Below are positions 44,741 through 46,812 of a stretch of DNA of 46,812 nucleotides, piece by piece. The DNA is taken from contig JAUIJU010000022.1 of assembly GCA_030431095.1 (NCBI GenBank), positions 1 to 46,812 of the forward strand, given 5' to 3'. Position numbers and translations under genes: made by a program. Position 1 is the stretch's first letter, and every line of letters starts with the position of its first letter. This stretch comes from Gammaproteobacteria bacterium. GTDB lineage: Bacteria > Pseudomonadota > Gammaproteobacteria > Xanthomonadales > SZUA-36. The notes under the pieces are model-generated. The model was not told where the DNA came from and did not search any database. It saw only the letters and a list, made by a program, of their open reading frames with translations.

Positions 44741-46168
44741 ATGAACTGGCTGGCACGCATCGCCTTGTGTGCACTCCTGGCGGTCGGCCCGCGGCCGCTA
44801 CTCGCCGACGACCGATACCGGGCGCGCTTCAGCGAAGACCTGCGCACGGTGGATGCCGAGCTGTGTTTCCACGGCGATCCGCCCGATCGCCTGTATCGGT
44901 CTTCCCGGGCTGCGCCGTACGCCTCGCCGATTCACCGCGGCGGCGTGGACATCGACGTGCGTGAACGCGGTCGGCGCGTGGACCTGCCCAGGCTGCCTCG
45001 CGACACCTGCCTGCAGTGGCGCGTCGACCTGGGTCGGGCCGCCGATTCCGCTGACTACCGCACGGCCTTCCGCGCCGGCGACGCGGTGCTCGCGGACACC
45101 GGCCTGTGGTTCTGGAAAGGGCCGTGGCGGCGGCCGCTGGTGGCTGAGGTGACCCTGCCGAAAGGGGTCGCGCTGTCGACGCCATGGCCGCCGGACCCAC
45201 GCGATCCGACCCGCTACAGGCCGCTGCGCACGCCGTCAGGCTGGACCAGCCGCAGCGCCGTGGGGCGATTCACGCAACACCGCTTCGCAGTGCCCGGCAG
45301 TGACGTTCGCGTGGCCCTGCTCGGACACCTCGACACCGGGCAACAGGACACGCTGACCCGCTTCATCCGCCGCTCGGTCGACGCGGTCACTCCCGTGTTC
45401 GGGCGGTTTCCACGCCGCCACGTGCAAGTCGTGGTGGTGCCGCTGGGGCGACGCGGCGAACCCGTGCCCTGGGCCCACGTGATTCGCGGCGGCGGCCCCT
45501 CTGTGCAGTTTTACGTGGACCCGACACGCCCCCTGGCCGAGTTCGACGCGGACTGGACCGCCACCCACGAGTTCAGCCATTTGCTGGCGCCCTACGTGGC
45601 GCGGCAGGACCGCTGGCTCTCGGAGGGCCTGGCGTCGTACTACCAGAACGTGCTGCGCGCGCGTGACGGTCGACTGGATGAACGCGAGGCCTGGCAGGCG
45701 ATGGCCGAGGGGTTTCGGCGCGGTCTGCGCGCGACGCGGCGCGAAACACTGGAACGGGCCATGGAGCGAGGGAGTGGCACGATGCGGGTGTACTGGACCG
45801 GCGCGGCCATGATGCTGCAGGCGGACGTCGCGCTACGCCGGCACACCGACAACGCGCAATCGCTGGACACGGCCCTGGCAGGCCTGATGGACTGCTGTTT
45901 TTCCGAGGGAAGGCACTGGCGCGCACGGGAACTGCTGGAAACGCTGGACCGTGTGAGCGGTACCGACGTGTTCATGAGCGTCTACCGGGACAACAACGAA
46001 CGCATGGACTTTCCCGATTTCGCATCCGTCTTCGCGTTCCTGGGCGTGGTCGTCCCTGACGGCGGAATCCGGCTGGAGGCCGACGCCCCCGGGGTGGCCG
46101 TCCGGCGAGCGATCATGGAGGCGCCAGGCGGAAGCAGCACGTCTCCAGTTGCGAATGGCGCACGCTGA
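44741..46168 (+). CDS. secreted gluzincin-like metallopeptidase (M1/M61-type), uncharacterised
   Basis: 475 aa with a signal peptide (residues 1-22, cleavage after LLADD-type boundary). The N-terminal half is a beta-rich region (about 23-190). The zinc-site motif HEFSH is at 276-280 and a downstream Glu295 lies in WLSEGLASYYQ, the HExxH...E pattern of gluzincins. The spacing is 14 residues, shorter than the 18 of M1 aminopeptidases, so the exact family is unsure. The C-terminal helical region (300-440) resembles M1/M61 tails. Substrate unknown. It stands alone, and its last 19 codons overlap the convergent PPTase gene. Confidence 0.75.
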   Translation: MNWLARIALCALLAVGPRPLLADDRYRARFSEDLRTVDAELCFHGDPPDRLYRSSRAAPYASPIHRGGVDIDVRERGRRVDLPRLPRDTCLQWRVDLGRAADSADYRTAFRAGDAVLADTGLWFWKGPWRRPLVAEVTLPKGVALSTPWPPDPRDPTRYRPLRTPSGWTSRSAVGRFTQHRFAVPGSDVRVALLGHLDTGQQDTLTRFIRRSVDAVTPVFGRFPRRHVQVVVVPLGRRGEPVPWAHVIRGGGPSVQFYVDPTRPLAEFDADWTATHEFSHLLAPYVARQDRWLSEGLASYYQNVLRARDGRLDEREAWQAMAEGFRRGLRATRRETLERAMERGSGTMRVYWTGAAMMLQADVALRRHTDNAQSLDTALAGLMDCCFSEGRHWRARELLETLDRVSGTDVFMSVYRDNNERMDFPDFASVFAFLGVVVPDGGIRLEADAPGVAVRRAIMEAPGGSSTSPVANGAR

Positions 46169-46812
46169 CCGCACCGAGCAGCCCTCCGGGAATGGCGAAG
46201 CTGCGCAGCTGCCAGGCCTGTGGCTCATCGTCATCCATGGCCAGCACCGCGGCCACTTCGCCCGGATGCGTGCACACGGTAAACCGGCACAGGGCGTTGG
46301 CGATGCCCGAACCGCCGGCTTTGACCACCGCCTCCTTGCACGCCCAGGTATGAAGGAAGGCCTCGTCCAGCCGTTCCGGCTCCTGCTCTTGCAGGGACAA
46401 CAGCTCGTCCGGGCTGAAGTAGCGCCGCGCCAGCGACAGGGGTTTCCCCGTGCGCCTGCCGCGCGGCTCGAGGTCCACGCCGACGACCGAGCCGGTGGTC
46501 ACGCCCACCAGGCAGTGGCCGGAACTGGCAGCGAGGGAAAACGCCAGTCCCCCGTCGTGGTGCGCCGGATCCAGCACCGGCTTGCCGCGGTCGGCGCGGG
46601 AAATGTGCACGTCCTTGCCCGGCAGGTCCAGGTAGGCGCCGAGCAACAGGCGCAGGTAGAACCGCCTCAGGGTTCGTTGCTGTCGAACCGGAAAATGCGC
46701 GGGGTCGATGGTCTCGTCAGGCTGCAGGGGACTGCCCATGGCCGCCAGGTCCACCAGCCAGAGATGCACCGTGCCAGGATCCGGAGGCGACAGCCCACGC
46801 AGCGGCAAGCGC
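46113..46812 (-). CDS. Sfp-type 4'-phosphopantetheinyl transferase (5' end outside window)
   Basis: At least 233 codons; the frame runs off the window edge and the first visible start-like codon is TTG 46808, so a few N-terminal residues are probably missing. The enzyme moves phosphopantetheine from CoA to carrier-protein serines. Motifs: FSLAASSGHCLVGV, VGVDLEP with the metal-binding Asp, ARRYFSPDE, and HTWACKEAVVKAGG (WxxKEAxxK). The last 56 bases overlap the metallopeptidase gene on the other strand. No polyketide or non-ribosomal peptide genes are visible, so the carrier it serves is unknown. Confidence 0.9.
   Translation of the reverse strand, partial: RLPLRGLSPPDPGTVHLWLVDLAAMGSPLQPDETIDPAHFPVRQQRTLRRFYLRLLLGAYLDLPGKDVHISRADRGKPVLDPAHHDGGLAFSLAASSGHCLVGVTTGSVVGVDLEPRGRRTGKPLSLARRYFSPDELLSLQEQEPERLDEAFLHTWACKEAVVKAGGSGIANALCRFTVCTHPGEVAAVLAMDDDEPQAWQLRSFAIPGGLLGAVSVRHSQLETCCFRLAPP

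Noticed and set aside
1-46812. CRISPR array, insertion sequence, prophage or anti-phage defence island
   Set aside because: No regularly spaced repeats, transposase, integrase other than XerC, or recognised defence genes were seen on either strand.

Overview
The window is a gene-dense, GC-rich stretch of chromosome, almost certainly from a gammaproteobacterium. The evidence is gene order and content: algZ/algR-like genes followed by hemC-hemD-hemX-hemY, lptM-dapF-DUF484-xerC, hslV-hslU, ubiE-ubiJ-ubiB, an Lrp very close to the enterobacterial protein, and a dedicated 'marine proteobacterial' sortase with its VIT/vWA target. The family cannot be fixed by reading alone; a free-living marine or saline-habitat lineage near Xanthomonadales/Chromatiales would fit. 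There is no phage, insertion sequence, rRNA or CRISPR array. Most genes abut or overlap by 4 bases.

Layout. 1-2767 (+): a VIT/vWA surface protein (5' end outside the window) and its class-C sortase. 2635-5550 (-): a secreted EndA-type nuclease, rpe and djlA; the nuclease tail overlaps the sortase tail by 133 bp. 5640-8015 (+): a small XRE regulator with an AT-rich promoter, a six-helix membrane protein, purC and an Mpo1-like membrane protein. 8059-9595 (-): gcvT-gcvH. 9751-10308 (+): a PduO-type cobalamin adenosyltransferase. 10363-14213 (-): a BaeSR-like two-component system and a Tat-exported intradiol-dioxygenase-like protein. 14341-18357 (-): alanine dehydrogenase, omega-aminotransferase and methylmalonate/malonate-semialdehyde dehydrogenase, divergent from lrp (18474-18971, +) across an Lrp-box-like palindrome. 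19087-20915 (+): a histone-deacetylase-like amidohydrolase and an outer-membrane barrel. 20972-21045: tRNA-Gly(CCC). 21079-27015: two convergent TPR-sulfotransferases separated by a hairpin, then (on -) yheT- and plsC-like genes. 27197-28246 (+): a ferredoxin-NAD(P)H reductase-like protein. 28304-35345 (-): esterase, AlgZ/AlgR-like pair, hemC, a 292-bp structured gap, hemD, hemX, hemY. 35400-38109 (+): lptM, dapF, DUF484, xerC. 38122-39500 (-): aquaporin and an unknown membrane protein. 39620-46168 (+): hslVU, ubiE-ubiJ-ubiB and a secreted gluzincin-like metallopeptidase. 46113-46812 (-): a partial Sfp-type phosphopantetheinyl transferase.

Functional links. The aminotransferase, semialdehyde dehydrogenase and alanine dehydrogenase form a plausible route from beta-alanine (or a similar omega-amino acid) to acetyl-CoA, with alanine recycled to pyruvate under Lrp control. 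HemC, HemD, HemX and HemY form the tetrapyrrole block. UbiE, UbiJ and UbiB are ubiquinone biosynthesis proteins. DapF, XerC and LptM belong to a conserved envelope/chromosome-segregation neighbourhood, here without lysA.

Most worth following up: (1) a W-[FY]-[ND]-P..GQG domain of about 120-135 residues found once in the nuclease and twice in the Tat dioxygenase, apparently a modular secreted-protein domain; (2) a 101-nt imperfect inverted repeat plus an 11-bp GC hairpin in the hemC-hemD gap, overlapped by a 56-codon frame; (3) the sortase with a FPATAT-type target signal; (4) the Lrp-linked omega-amino-acid cassette; (5) a TPR-sulfotransferase pair in which one copy has a degenerate PAPS loop.
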